DNA from: Lachnospiraceae bacterium UBA3774
GTDB taxonomy: Bacteria; Bacillota; Clostridia; Lachnospirales; Lachnospiraceae
NCBI GenBank assembly: GCA_002369255.1
Contig: DFFO01000056.1
Location: forward strand, 1-26,710
Reading direction: 5' to 3'
DNA length: 26,710 nt
The notes beneath the pieces were generated by a model that did no database searches, was not told where the DNA came from, and saw nothing but the letters and a program-made list of their open reading frames with translations. Shown here piece by piece: positions 7,906 through 15,991 of the stretch. The translations under genes were made by a program, and so were the position numbers. How positions within the stretch are numbered: position 1 is the stretch's first letter; each line of letters begins with the position of its first letter.

Positions 7906-8592
7906 ATGGAATACAAAGAATTTACCGGAAAAAACGTAGAAGACGCTCTGACGAACGCATGCACGGCATTTGCCGCAAACAGCGAAGAGATAGAGTATGA
8001 AATAAAGGATAAAGGCTCCGCAGGAGTATTCGGACTCGGAAGCCGTCCTGCCGTCATCGTCGCGGCAAAAAAAGCTACTTCCGTTGAAACGAGAGCGGAT
8101 GAGTTTTTAAAAAATATCTTTAAGACAATGAATATTTCAGTCGAAACAGAGACCTCTTATGACGCGATAGAAAAAGAGCTCATCGTAAATCTTATCGGAG
8201 ACGATATGGGCATTCTCATCGGAAAAAGAGGACAGACGCTGGATTCTATTCAGTATCTTACAAGTCTCGTCGTAAACAAGGGCGAGGACGAGTATATCCG
8301 GGTCAAGGTGGATATTGAAAATTATCGTGAGCGCAGAGAAGAAACTCTCATAAATCTTGCAAAAAATCTGGCGCAGAAGGTAAAAAGGACGCGCCGTGAG
8401 GTAGAACTTGAGCCGATGAACCCCTATGAAAGAAGGGTCATTCACAGCACGCTTCAGGGCGACAGATACGTGGTAACGCGCAGTGAAGGCGAGGAACCTT
8501 ATAGACATGTGGTGATTTCATTAAAACGCGACAAAAACGAGAAATACGACAGAAATCGCAGAAACCGCCGTTACAATTATCAGGAAGATTGA
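7906..8592 (+). CDS. jag: RNA-binding protein KhpB/Jag (Jag-N, KH, R3H)
   Basis: The 228-residue partner gene of yidC, thought to bind RNA and, as KhpB/EloR in streptococci, to affect cell elongation. Three domains are visible. Jag-N (1-55) has the GSAGVFGLGSR turn. The type II KH domain (about 75-150) has the GKRG loop in ILIGKRGQTLDSIQ. The C-terminal R3H domain has RRVIH, then TRSEGEEPYRHVVIS. A charged tail rich in Arg and Asn ends the protein. It lies 8 bp after yidC with AGAGGA as ribosome site and is followed by a terminator. Confidence 0.94.
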   Translation: MEYKEFTGKNVEDALTNACTAFAANSEEIEYEIKDKGSAGVFGLGSRPAVIVAAKKATSVETRADEFLKNIFKTMNISVETETSYDAIEKELIVNLIGDDMGILIGKRGQTLDSIQYLTSLVVNKGEDEYIRVKVDIENYRERREETLINLAKNLAQKVKRTRREVELEPMNPYERRVIHSTLQGDRYVVTRSEGEEPYRHVVISLKRDKNEKYDRNRRNRRYNYQED

Positions 8593-8597
8593 TCGGA

Positions 8598-8630
8598 AAA
8601 AGGGAGGCGGAATTCGTCTCCCTTTTATTT
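8598..8630 (+). terminator. Intrinsic terminator after jag
   Basis: AAAAGGGAGGCG (8598-8609) pairs with CGTCTCCCTTTT (8615-8626), with one G-U wobble and a 5-nt loop, followed by ATTT. It starts 6 bp after the jag stop and ends a few bases before the mnmE start. It may end the yidC-jag transcript or attenuate mnmE. Confidence 0.75.
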
Positions 8631-8642
8631 AAGATGAAAGAC

Positions 8643-10019
8643 ATGGAAAAAAACACGATAGACGCGATCGCAAGCGGTATTGCTTCTTCCGGTATCGGGA
8701 TCATCCGAATCAGCGGAGACGACGCGGTGAAAACAGCAGAAAAGGTCGTCAGGGTTAAGGGCGGAAAAAATACTGCCCTCGAGGACCGGCGCGCCGTGCT
8801 TTGCACTGTTTTTGACGGTGAAGAAGTGATAGATGAGGCGATAGTGCTGGTTATGAAAGGCCCTCACAGCTACACCGGCGAGGACGTGGCAGAAATACAG
8901 TGTCACGGCGGCCCCTACGTTATGAGAAGGGTGCTTGACGCGGTTATTCATGCCGGAGCCAGAAACGCGCAGCCCGGTGAGTTTACCAAGCGAGCCTTTC
9001 TAAACGGAAGGATAGATCTTTCCCAGGCCGAAGCCGTAATGGATCTGATAAAGGCGGACAGCGAGTTTGCAAGAAAAGCGGCCGTGTCGCAGCTAAAAGG
9101 CGCTCTGAAAGAAAAGGTCACAAAGATAAGGCAAAAGCTGATCTACGAAACGGCATATCTTGAGGCCGCGCTTGACGATCCGGAGCATATCTCGCTTGAA
9201 GGATACAGGGAAAGACTTCTTAAAACAGTATCGGAAGCTTCCGCTGAAATAGAAAAGCTTATCGAGACCTCGGAAAATGGCAGAGTGCTGAAGGAAGGAA
9301 TAAAAACAGCCATACTCGGAAGACCAAACGCGGGAAAATCGACGCTGTTAAATCTTCTGCTTGGGCAGGAAAGAGCCATCGTTACAAAAATCCCGGGAAC
9401 TACGAGAGATACGCTTGAAGAAAGCGCAAGGCTCGGCGACATTACGCTCAGACTCGTCGATACCGCGGGGATCAGACAGGCGCGCGACGAAGTGGAAAAA
9501 ATAGGCGTCAAAAAGGCCGTAGAAACCGCAAAAATGGCGGCGCTGATCCTTTTTGTCATAGACGGCGGCGAAGAATTTACCGCAGAGGATGAAAAAACAT
9601 ACAACGACATTAAAAATATTACGAAGCAAACAGGAGCGCCGATCATTACGCTGATAAACAAGATAGACAAAAACCGCACCGCACCGTGCGGCGGTGATTT
9701 CGAAAACGTGATAATGATCTCGGCAAAAACAGGCGAGGGAAAAGATCTGCTTGAGGAAAAGATAAAAGACCTCTTCTATCACGAAAAAATAAAAAGCTCC
9801 CAGGAACAGATAATAGCCGGAGCAAGGCAAAAAGAAGAGCTCTCGCGCGCGGCAGCCGCATTAAAGAACGTCAGGGAAGCAATAGAAAACAACATGCCGG
9901 AGGATCTTTTTACAGTTGATCTGATGGACGCCTATGACAGCCTTGGCAGGATCACCGGAGAAACGGCCGACGAGGATCTGATAAATCAGATATTCGAAAG
10001 CTTTTGCATGGGAAAATAA
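8643..10019 (+). CDS. mnmE: tRNA uridine-5-carboxymethylaminomethyl(34) synthesis GTPase MnmE
   Basis: Works with MnmG to modify the wobble uridine of certain tRNAs. It has 458 residues from the ATG at 8643, which places the G1 motif GRPNAGKST at residue 226, as in E. coli MnmE. The folate-binding N domain begins NTIDAIASG and IGIIRISGD. The G domain carries GTTRDT, DTAGIR, NKID and a SAK loop. The C-terminus ends FCMGK with the catalytic Cys. An ATG at 8634 and a TTG at 8589 are in frame; the last would overlap jag and run through the terminator. No clear Shine-Dalgarno sequence precedes either ATG. Confidence 0.95.
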   Translation: MEKNTIDAIASGIASSGIGIIRISGDDAVKTAEKVVRVKGGKNTALEDRRAVLCTVFDGEEVIDEAIVLVMKGPHSYTGEDVAEIQCHGGPYVMRRVLDAVIHAGARNAQPGEFTKRAFLNGRIDLSQAEAVMDLIKADSEFARKAAVSQLKGALKEKVTKIRQKLIYETAYLEAALDDPEHISLEGYRERLLKTVSEASAEIEKLIETSENGRVLKEGIKTAILGRPNAGKSTLLNLLLGQERAIVTKIPGTTRDTLEESARLGDITLRLVDTAGIRQARDEVEKIGVKKAVETAKMAALILFVIDGGEEFTAEDEKTYNDIKNITKQTGAPIITLINKIDKNRTAPCGGDFENVIMISAKTGEGKDLLEEKIKDLFYHEKIKSSQEQIIAGARQKEELSRAAAALKNVREAIENNMPEDLFTVDLMDAYDSLGRITGETADEDLINQIFESFCMGK

Positions 10020-10062
10020 AACAAAAACAATATTTGTGAAATAATTAACAAACTATAAAGCT

Positions 10063-11949
10063 ATGATAAAACAAGGGTTTGAATATGACGTAGTCGTAAT
10101 AGGCGCCGGACATGCCGGATGTGAGGCGGCGCTTGCCTGCGCGCGCCTTAAAATGAAAACGATAATGTTTACCGTAAGTGTTGACAGTATCGCTCTCATG
10201 CCGTGCAATCCGAACATAGGAGGAACCTCAAAAGGTCATCTTGTCAGAGAGATCGACGCGCTTGGCGGCGAAATGGGGAAAAATATAGATAAAACCTTTT
10301 TGCAGTCAAAAATGCTCAATTCCTCAAAGGGCCCTGCGGTTCACTCGCTTCGCGCCCAGGCCGACAAACAGGCTTACAGCCGGCAGATGAGGCGCACGCT
10401 TGAAAATACACCCGGCCTGTCTATAAAACAGGCGGAGGTTTCAGAAATCGTCGTAAAAGACAAAAAGATCACCGGAGTAAAAACCGCCTCAGGCGCAGAA
10501 TACAGATGCAAAGCAGTGATTTTGTGCAGCGGAACCTACTTAAAGGCAAGGTGCCTGTACGGGAACGTTATAAATCATACCGGGCCCAACGGACTGCAGG
10601 CCGCAAACCTTCTTTCCGCCTCGCTCATCGAAAATGGCGTCAGGCTGATGAGATTTAAAACGGGCACGCCCGCAAGGGTTGACGGGAGAACCGTAGACTA
10701 CTCAAAAATGGAGGAACAAAAGGGAGACGAATATATTACGCCGTTTTCCTTTGAAACCGATCCCGAATCCATACAAAAGCCCCAGGTTTCATGCTGGCTT
10801 ACCTATACGAATGAAAAAACGCATGAGATAATCAGGGGCGGACTTGACAGATCGCCGCTGTTTTCCGGAGTCATAGAGGGCACGGGGCCCAGATATTGTC
10901 CGTCTATAGAGGACAAAGTCGTGCGTTTTGCGGAAAAAGACAGACATCAGCTGTTTCTGGAGCCCGAAGGAGCCTATACAAACGAAATGTATATAGGCGG
11001 CATGTCGAGCTCGCTTCCGGAAGACGTTCAGTATGAAATGATACATACCGTTCCGGGGCTTGAAAACGCTCATATAGTAAGAAACGCATATGCGATCGAA
11101 TACGATCTGATCGATCCCAGACAGCTGAAGGCCTCGCTTGAGCTCAAAGAAATCTCGGGGTTTTTCAGCGCGGGACAGGCAAACGGCAGCTCGGGATATG
11201 AAGAAGCCGCAGCCCAGGGACTGATCGCGGGAATAAACGCCGCAAGGAAAATTAACGGAAAAGAACCGGTAATAATAGACAGATCGCAGGGTTATATCGG
11301 AGTGTTGATAGACGATCTTGTAACAAAAGAAAACACAGAGCCATACAGAATGATGACATCCCGCGCTGAGTACAGACTGCTCCTAAGACAGGACAATGCC
11401 GATCTTCGACTGACCGATCTCGGACACGAGATAGGGCTGATCAGCGACGAAAGATACTCTGCTTTTTGCGAAAAGCGCAGGAAGATCGAGGAAGAAATAA
11501 GCAGAGTAAAAACGGTTTTCGTAGGAAACACAAAAAAAGTTCAGGACTTCCTGGAAAAAGCAGGCTCTACTGTGCTGCTCTCCGGGATCAGCATGGAAGA
11601 ACTGATCAGAAGACCTGAGCTTGATTATGAAATGCTAAGGGAAATCGATGAAGGAAGACCGGAGCTGTCAAAGGAAATCAGAGATCAGGTCAATATATCC
11701 GTAAAATACGAAGGATATATCAAAAGACAGGAAATACAGGTAAAGCAGTTTAAAAAGATGGAACAAAAAAAGCTTCCCGAAGACATGGACTATTCGCAAG
11801 TCGGGAGCCTGCGAACAGAGGCCGTTCAGAAGCTGAATACGTTTAGACCGGCTTCTGTCGGGCAGGCCTCGCGCATCTCGGGAGTCTCGCCTGCCGATAT
11901 TTCGGTCCTGCTTATTTATCTTGAAAAGATGAAAAACCAAACAAAATGA
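10063..11949 (+). CDS. mnmG: tRNA uridine-5-carboxymethylaminomethyl(34) synthesis enzyme MnmG (GidA)
   Basis: FAD-dependent partner of MnmE. The 628 residues match the family length. The Rossmann FAD motif VIGAGHAGCEAALA is at the N-terminus, followed by the conserved CNPNIGGTSKGHLVREIDAL, SSKGPAVHSLRAQ and, later, FSAGQANGSSGYEEAAAQG. The C-terminal helical domain that contacts MnmE ends ISGVSPADISVLLIYL. It starts 43 bp after mnmE without a strong Shine-Dalgarno sequence, and its stop overlaps the rsmG start (ATGA). Confidence 0.97.
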   Translation: MIKQGFEYDVVVIGAGHAGCEAALACARLKMKTIMFTVSVDSIALMPCNPNIGGTSKGHLVREIDALGGEMGKNIDKTFLQSKMLNSSKGPAVHSLRAQADKQAYSRQMRRTLENTPGLSIKQAEVSEIVVKDKKITGVKTASGAEYRCKAVILCSGTYLKARCLYGNVINHTGPNGLQAANLLSASLIENGVRLMRFKTGTPARVDGRTVDYSKMEEQKGDEYITPFSFETDPESIQKPQVSCWLTYTNEKTHEIIRGGLDRSPLFSGVIEGTGPRYCPSIEDKVVRFAEKDRHQLFLEPEGAYTNEMYIGGMSSSLPEDVQYEMIHTVPGLENAHIVRNAYAIEYDLIDPRQLKASLELKEISGFFSAGQANGSSGYEEAAAQGLIAGINAARKINGKEPVIIDRSQGYIGVLIDDLVTKENTEPYRMMTSRAEYRLLLRQDNADLRLTDLGHEIGLISDERYSAFCEKRRKIEEEISRVKTVFVGNTKKVQDFLEKAGSTVLLSGISMEELIRRPELDYEMLREIDEGRPELSKEIRDQVNISVKYEGYIKRQEIQVKQFKKMEQKKLPEDMDYSQVGSLRTEAVQKLNTFRPASVGQASRISGVSPADISVLLIYLEKMKNQTK

Positions 11950-12683
11950 CGCAATATCAGGAACAGATAATTAAACAGCTTAACAGCACGGGGATAAGCA
12001 TTTCGCAGGAAGCTGCGGGCAAGCTTTTCTCCTACTACAAGATGCTTGTCGAAAAAAACGAGTCTGTAAATCTTACGGCTATCACCGAATTTGACGACGT
12101 TGTCATAAAGCATTTTTGCGACAGTCTGCTGGTTCTGAATGAAAATGTTTCACGTGAAACATTTTTAAAAAACGGAGTTAAAATAATCGACGTGGGAACG
12201 GGCGCGGGATTTCCGGGTATTCCGCTGAAAATCGTGCTCCCGGGCGCGCACGTCACCCTGCTCGATTCACTTTCAAAGAGAGTCGATTTCTTAAACGAGG
12301 CGGTTAATGCGTTGCAGGAAAAAGATATTTCTGCAATACACGCAAGAGCCGAGGATGCCGCGCACAACGGGCAGCTGCGCGAGTCGTTTGATATCTGCGT
12401 TTCAAGAGCCGTCGCAGATCTTTCCGTGCTGGCCGAATACTGTCTTCCTTTTGTAAAAAAAGGCGGAGTCTTTATTGCATACAAATCAAGGGATTGCGAC
12501 GAGGAAATTTCCGCAGCAAAAAAAGCCGTCGAAGAAATGGGGGGACGCATTGAAGAGATCAAGACAGCCACCCTTCCGCATACAGATATAGAAAGAAAGT
12601 TCGTCATCATAAGAAAACGCTCCGGCACGCCGGACAAGTACCCCAGAAGGGCCGGCACGCCGGTCAAAAAACCCATCAGATAA
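11946..12683 (+). CDS. rsmG: 16S rRNA (guanine(527)-N7)-methyltransferase RsmG (GidB)
   Basis: S-adenosylmethionine-dependent methyltransferase acting on G527 of 16S rRNA; its loss is classically linked to low-level streptomycin resistance. It has 245 residues. The SAM-binding motif is IDVGTGAGFPGIPLKI, followed by SRAVADLSVLAEY; the C-terminal tail PRRAGTPVKKPI is typical. Codons 67-72 (NVSRET) encode a perfect parS site in the DNA. It overlaps mnmG by 4 bp and ends at a strong terminator. Confidence 0.96.
   Translation: MTQYQEQIIKQLNSTGISISQEAAGKLFSYYKMLVEKNESVNLTAITEFDDVVIKHFCDSLLVLNENVSRETFLKNGVKIIDVGTGAGFPGIPLKIVLPGAHVTLLDSLSKRVDFLNEAVNALQEKDISAIHARAEDAAHNGQLRESFDICVSRAVADLSVLAEYCLPFVKKGGVFIAYKSRDCDEEISAAKKAVEEMGGRIEEIKTATLPHTDIERKFVIIRKRSGTPDKYPRRAGTPVKKPIR
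12146..12161. promoter_or_regulatory. parS: parS centromere site
   Basis: TGTTTCACGTGAAACA is a perfect 16-bp palindrome that matches the Bacillus parS consensus TGTTNCACGTGAAACA at every position. It lies inside rsmG, about 1.4 kb upstream of parB and 6.3 kb from the oriC boxes. ParB would load here and spread. The coding reading (NVSRET) is a common RsmG sequence, so DNA and protein constraints coincide. Confidence 0.92.
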
Positions 12684-12719
12684 AAAAGAGTTTCAGCGCG
12701 AAACTCTTTTTTATTTTTC
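12682..12719 (+). terminator. Intrinsic terminator after rsmG
   Basis: A 13-bp perfect stem pairs AAAAAAGAGTTTC (12682-12694) with GAAACTCTTTTTT (12700-12712) around an AGCGC loop, followed by ATTTTT. The stem begins inside the rsmG stop codon. The A-rich 5' arm could make it work in both directions. It isolates parAB from the mnm genes. Confidence 0.88.
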
Positions 12720-12726
12720 CTGTTCG

Positions 12727-12735
12727 TGATATACT
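12727..12735 (+). promoter_or_regulatory. parA promoter, extended -10
   Basis: TGATATACT forms an extended -10 element (TGn + TATACT, 5/6 to consensus) just after the rsmG terminator. There is no good -35, as is usual for extended -10 promoters. Predicted transcription starts near 12742, 31 bp before parA. Confidence 0.5.
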
Positions 12736-12772
12736 TTCCGGGTAAGTAAGGAAAATAAAAACAGGAGTTATT

Positions 12773-13549
12773 ATGGATAAGATATTTGCGATCGCAAATC
12801 AAAAAGGCGGAGTCGGAAAAACCACTACCGCCATCAATCTCGCCGCTTCGATAGCCGCTGAGGGCAAAAAGGTCCTTGCAATCGATATTGATCCGCAGGG
12901 AAATATGACGAGCGGTCTCGGAATTTCAAAGGAAGACGACTCAAACAGCATTTACGAGCTTCTCATCGGAAACTGCAAGGCACAGGACTGCATCGTTTCC
13001 ACTCCGTGCAAACGGCTGGATCTTATTCCGGCGCACGTAAATCTTGCCGGGGCTGAGATCGAGCTTATTGACGTTGACAAGAGAGAGTATCTTCTCCGCA
13101 CACGGATCGAAAATATAATCAGCAAATACGACTACATCATCATCGATTGCCCGCCCGCGCTGAGCCTGCTGACGCTCAACGCAATGACGACCGCAGACGC
13201 GGTAATAGTTCCGATCCAGTGCGAGTTTTATGCGCTGGAAGGGCTTTCGCAGCTGATGTATACCATAGATTTAGTTTGTGAAAGACTTAACAATAATCTT
13301 CATATTGCCGGAGTGGTATTTACCATGTACGACGCGAGAACGAACCTCTCATTCCAGGTAGTGGAAAGCGTAAAAAATACGCTGAATCAGTACATTTTCA
13401 AAAGTATTATCCCGAGAAACGTGCGTCTTGCGGAGGCTCCGAGTCACGGTCTTCCGATAAATATGTACGACGAGCGGTCCGCCGGCGCGGAGGGTTACCG
13501 CAGACTGGCAAAAGAAGTCATCAAGATATCCAAAAAGGCAGGTGAATAA
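12773..13549 (+). CDS. parA: Chromosome partitioning ATPase ParA (Soj)
   Basis: Deviant-Walker ATPase that acts with ParB and parS in origin segregation and, as Soj, influences DnaA. The 258 residues are the usual chromosomal ParA length. The N-terminus carries NQKGGVGKTTTAINLAA, then DIDPQGN (Walker A'), and the Walker B region DYIIIDCPPALSLLTLNA. ACAGGAG precedes the ATG. It has its own probable promoter behind the rsmG terminator and ends 1 bp before the parB start. Confidence 0.97.
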   Translation: MDKIFAIANQKGGVGKTTTAINLAASIAAEGKKVLAIDIDPQGNMTSGLGISKEDDSNSIYELLIGNCKAQDCIVSTPCKRLDLIPAHVNLAGAEIELIDVDKREYLLRTRIENIISKYDYIIIDCPPALSLLTLNAMTTADAVIVPIQCEFYALEGLSQLMYTIDLVCERLNNNLHIAGVVFTMYDARTNLSFQVVESVKNTLNQYIFKSIIPRNVRLAEAPSHGLPINMYDERSAGAEGYRRLAKEVIKISKKAGE

Positions 13550-13550
13550 T

Positions 13551-14456
13551 ATGGCAAAACACACAGGACTCGGAAAGGGACTCGATTCCCTGATTTCCAC
13601 GAAATATACCAAAACCACGGCGGGAGCCTCTCAAAAGGAACCGGCGGTAAAGGCCGCGCCCGAAAAAGCCCCCGAAGCGGGAGAAACCACGGTAAAGATC
13701 ACAGCTGTTTCACCAAACAGAGAACAGCCCAGAAAAAACTTTGATGAAGAAGCTTTAAATGAGCTTGCCGATTCCATTCGCCGCCACGGTGTTATACAGC
13801 CGCTGATCGTCAGAAAAAAAGGGCGCGGATATGAGATAGTAGCCGGAGAGCGCCGTTATCGCGCCGCCATCATAGCAGGACTTAACGAGATCCCCGTCAT
13901 AATAAAAGAATATACCGAAAAAGAAATCGGCGAGATCGCTCTGATAGAAAATATCCAGAGAGAAGACTTAAATCCCATAGAAGAAGCGCAGGCGTATGAA
14001 AAGCTTATAAACGAATACAAAATTACCCAGGAAGAGCTTGCGGAAAGACTTTCAAAAAGCCGCAGCGCCATCACAAACCATCTGCGCCTGTTAAAGCTTT
14101 CCGAAAAGGTACAGAAAATGGTAAGCGAGGGAAAGCTTTCCGAAGGTCATGCCAGAGCCATCGCTTCACTTTCAGGGTTTGAAAAGCAGGAAAAGGCCGC
14201 CGAGCTGATCGCGGCAAAGGGTCTGAGCGTGCGCGACGCGGAGCAACTTGTAAAGAAAAAGCCGAAAAAGATCAAAAAGAAAGAAACCGGCGCGGACGAC
14301 CTTATTTATATCGAGCTCGAAGAAAAGCTCCGCGAGCTGATGAGCACAAAAGTTTCCATAAAGAGAGAGTCGGAAGAAAAAGGGAAAATCCTGATAGAAT
14401 ACTACTCGCTCGAAGAGCTCGAAAGGCTGATAGAATTATTCGGAAAAGGAAGATGA
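13551..14456 (+). CDS. parB: Chromosome partitioning protein ParB (Spo0J)
   Basis: CTP-dependent clamp that loads at parS, slides and spreads. It has 301 residues from the ATG at 13551; an in-frame GTG at 13542 overlaps parA and has a poorer ribosome-site distance. GLGKGLDSLIS at the N-terminus is the ParA-stimulating region. The CTP-binding N domain shows PNREQPRKNFDE, GVIQPLIV and GERRYRAA, followed by ENIQREDLNPIEEA. A helix-turn-helix (ITQEELAERLSKSRSAITNHLRLL) reads parS, and the C-terminus forms the dimer. A matching parS lies in the nearby rsmG. Confidence 0.96.
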   Translation: MAKHTGLGKGLDSLISTKYTKTTAGASQKEPAVKAAPEKAPEAGETTVKITAVSPNREQPRKNFDEEALNELADSIRRHGVIQPLIVRKKGRGYEIVAGERRYRAAIIAGLNEIPVIIKEYTEKEIGEIALIENIQREDLNPIEEAQAYEKLINEYKITQEELAERLSKSRSAITNHLRLLKLSEKVQKMVSEGKLSEGHARAIASLSGFEKQEKAAELIAAKGLSVRDAEQLVKKKPKKIKKKETGADDLIYIELEEKLRELMSTKVSIKRESEEKGKILIEYYSLEELERLIELFGKGR

Positions 14457-14460
14457 AAAA

Positions 14461-14958
14461 ATGACGGGTTTGCTTGACAATTTCGGAATAAACAGAGATA
14501 TGCTCATCGTCGTTCTTTCGGTGCTGAGCGTAATACTTCTCGTTTTGCTGGTGATCGTTCTGATCAAAACACGCAAGGTTTTCCGCCGCTATGACTTTTT
14601 TATGCGCGGCAAAGACGCGGAATCCCTTGAAGACAAGATCATGGAAATCTATTCCAGAACATATTCTCTTCAGGATCAGGACATGGAACAGAGAGATCAC
14701 TTAAAAAAGCTGACCTCTGCAATGGCCGGAACTTATTGCAAGACGGGAATCGTCAAATATAACGCGTTTAACGGAATGGGAGGGCAGTCAAGCTTTGCGC
14801 TTGTGCTCCTCGATCATACAAATTCCGGGATCCTGCTAAACGCCATGCACAGCCGCACTTCCTGTTATATATATCTGAAAGAAATCAAAAACGGCGAGCC
14901 GGAGACTACCTTCGGAGAGGAAGAAATGAGCGCGCTCAAAAAGGCGATGGGGAAATAG
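14461..14958 (+). CDS. DUF4446 family membrane-anchored protein
   Basis: A 165-residue protein with one N-terminal membrane span (about residues 14-38) and a cytoplasmic domain. The region KYNAFNGMGGQSSFALVLLD followed by GILLNAMHSR matches the DUF4446 pattern I know from Clostridia, where the gene often follows parB. No function is established and no catalytic motif is visible. It starts 4 bp after parB with AAAGGAAG as ribosome site, so it is probably co-transcribed. The position suggests, but does not prove, a link with chromosome or envelope organisation. Confidence 0.85.
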   Translation: MTGLLDNFGINRDMLIVVLSVLSVILLVLLVIVLIKTRKVFRRYDFFMRGKDAESLEDKIMEIYSRTYSLQDQDMEQRDHLKKLTSAMAGTYCKTGIVKYNAFNGMGGQSSFALVLLDHTNSGILLNAMHSRTSCYIYLKEIKNGEPETTFGEEEMSALKKAMGK

Positions 14959-15025
14959 GCTTTAGAAACAATTCAAAAAGTTTAATTATTGTTTACAGGA
15001 TGGACACAATTTGTTCACAAAAGTC

Positions 15026-15034
15026 TGATATATT
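15026..15034 (+). promoter_or_regulatory. Extended -10 promoter of a candidate small RNA
   Basis: TGATATATT fits the TGn-TATAAT extended -10 form and closely resembles the parA element (TGATATACT). No good -35 is present; instead ATTTGTTC (15009-15016), the inverted copy of an octamer found upstream of the araC-type gene, occupies that area. Predicted start is near 15041, at the base of a hairpin. Confidence 0.4.
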
Positions 15035-15040
15035 ATAACC

Positions 15041-15124
15041 ATCAACTAAACAGTTGATCCCCTCTCCTTTCTCACATTTATTTTGAGAACCCCCTGCACC
15101 AGGCAGGGGGCTTTCTCGTTTTTT
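15041..15124 (+). ncRNA. Candidate small RNA between DUF4446 gene and araC-type regulator
   Basis: No open reading frame of note lies here. The predicted transcript would begin with a perfect 7-bp hairpin (ATCAACT 15041-15047 / AGTTGAT 15052-15058). A pyrimidine-rich unpaired stretch follows (15059-15073, mostly C, U), complementary in character to purine-rich Shine-Dalgarno sequences. It ends in a strong terminator stem. About 84 nt, a 5' hairpin, a C-rich single strand and a terminator are a common Gram-positive sRNA architecture. It may instead be only the trailer of the parAB transcript. Confidence 0.35.
15085..15124 (+). terminator. Intrinsic terminator
   Basis: CCCCCTGC (15090-15097) pairs with GCAGGGGG (15103-15110) around ACCAG. 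Outer pairing of GAGAA with TTCTC, with small bulges, extends the stem, and a T-run starts at 15119. It ends the parAB-DUF4446 transcript and/or the candidate small RNA. On the minus strand the tail is poor in T, so it is mainly one-directional. Confidence 0.88.
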
Positions 15125-15133
15125 GGACATCTG

Positions 15134-15973
15134 TCAGCTTCTGTGCGCCTTTCTGTAGGCATTTGCCGGCATACCCATCTCGCTTTTAAAGATCCTGCGA
15201 AAATAATCCGTATCCGCAAAACCGACCATCGTCGCGATTTCGTCCACGGAATGTTTTGTTTTTGACAAAAGCTCGCCGGCCTTTTCTATACGCCTTGTGC
15301 GGACGTAATTTGCTACGCCGTCGGGCATGATCTTCTTCGTCAGGTGATAAAGAGAGGTTTTGGAAATAAAAAATTTTTTGCAAAGCGTCTGCACCGAGAG
15401 ATCCGAAGCAAGATTGCCGTCGATATAATCCAGAAGAAGAGACAAAGTGTCTTCTTTTTTTATGCTCACAATATCCTGAAGATAAATATAAGCCGTAAAT
15501 GCATTTATTATCTCCGAGACCGAAAGAAGCTGTTCATTGCTTTTAAAAGGAACGGAAAGAACCTTTTGCGAAAACTCGTCCCTGTCAAGCTCATATTTGC
15601 AGCAGGCCGCCTCCGCTCTCTCGATAAAGCTCTTTTTGCTGCGGACGTTCGTGATCTGACCGAACATTATATATCCGATAACAAGATCGTTTTCATAAAG
15701 AGGCGCGACGGTCTCAGTCAACCCTGCGTGGCAGGTGAGAGTAACGAGCCTTTTTACTTCGCGGCATTTTGCGCAGATGTTGCGGACGCTCTCATCACAG
15801 TTTGCGGCAGCGACCGGAAGACGGTGTATCATTTCGCAAAAAGAACTGTCTTCTTCCGGGTACGAAAAAATCTTGACAAAATTGTCGTCATAAACGGCGA
15901 CTTTTATTTTTGTCAGTTTGTAAAAAGCCTCGACAAGCTTTGTAAGTTTTCCGATATTTACCGCCAGAATCAT
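15134..15973 (-). CDS. AraC-family regulator with PocR-type sensory domain
   Basis: A 279-residue transcription factor. The N-terminal half (about 8-165) resembles the PocR ligand-binding domain: spaced cysteines, then TCHAGLTETVAPL and a GYIMFGQ strand. The C-terminal half (about 180-277) is a two-helix-turn-helix AraC domain with SVQTLCKKFFISKTSLYHL and VDEIATMVGFADTDYFRRIFK. PocR domains sense small polyol-type ligands in known members; the ligand here is unknown. It is divergent from the aminotransferase cluster, the likely target, and sits on the lagging strand unlike its neighbours. AAAGGA precedes the ATG. Confidence 0.88.
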   Translation of the reverse strand: MILAVNIGKLTKLVEAFYKLTKIKVAVYDDNFVKIFSYPEEDSSFCEMIHRLPVAAANCDESVRNICAKCREVKRLVTLTCHAGLTETVAPLYENDLVIGYIMFGQITNVRSKKSFIERAEAACCKYELDRDEFSQKVLSVPFKSNEQLLSVSEIINAFTAYIYLQDIVSIKKEDTLSLLLDYIDGNLASDLSVQTLCKKFFISKTSLYHLTKKIMPDGVANYVRTRRIEKAGELLSKTKHSVDEIATMVGFADTDYFRRIFKSEMGMPANAYRKAHRS

Positions 15974-15991
15974 TGAAAATTATCCTTTTCG

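Noticed and set aside
10034..10059. Possible promoter before mnmG (TTGTGA and TATAAA)
   Set aside because: The spacing is only 14 bp and the predicted start would fall inside the mnmG coding region.
12035..12802. 255-codon minus-strand frame opposite rsmG
   Set aside because: Shadow frame; it crosses the parS site, the rsmG terminator and the parA promoter, and the rsmG reading has all family motifs.
13542..13550. GTG start for parB
   Set aside because: It overlaps the parA stop, and the AGGTG ribosome site sits at a proper distance only from the ATG at 13551.
15344..15976. 210-codon plus-strand frame opposite the AraC-type gene
   Set aside because: The minus frame shows PocR and AraC signatures; the plus frame shows none and has no ribosome site.
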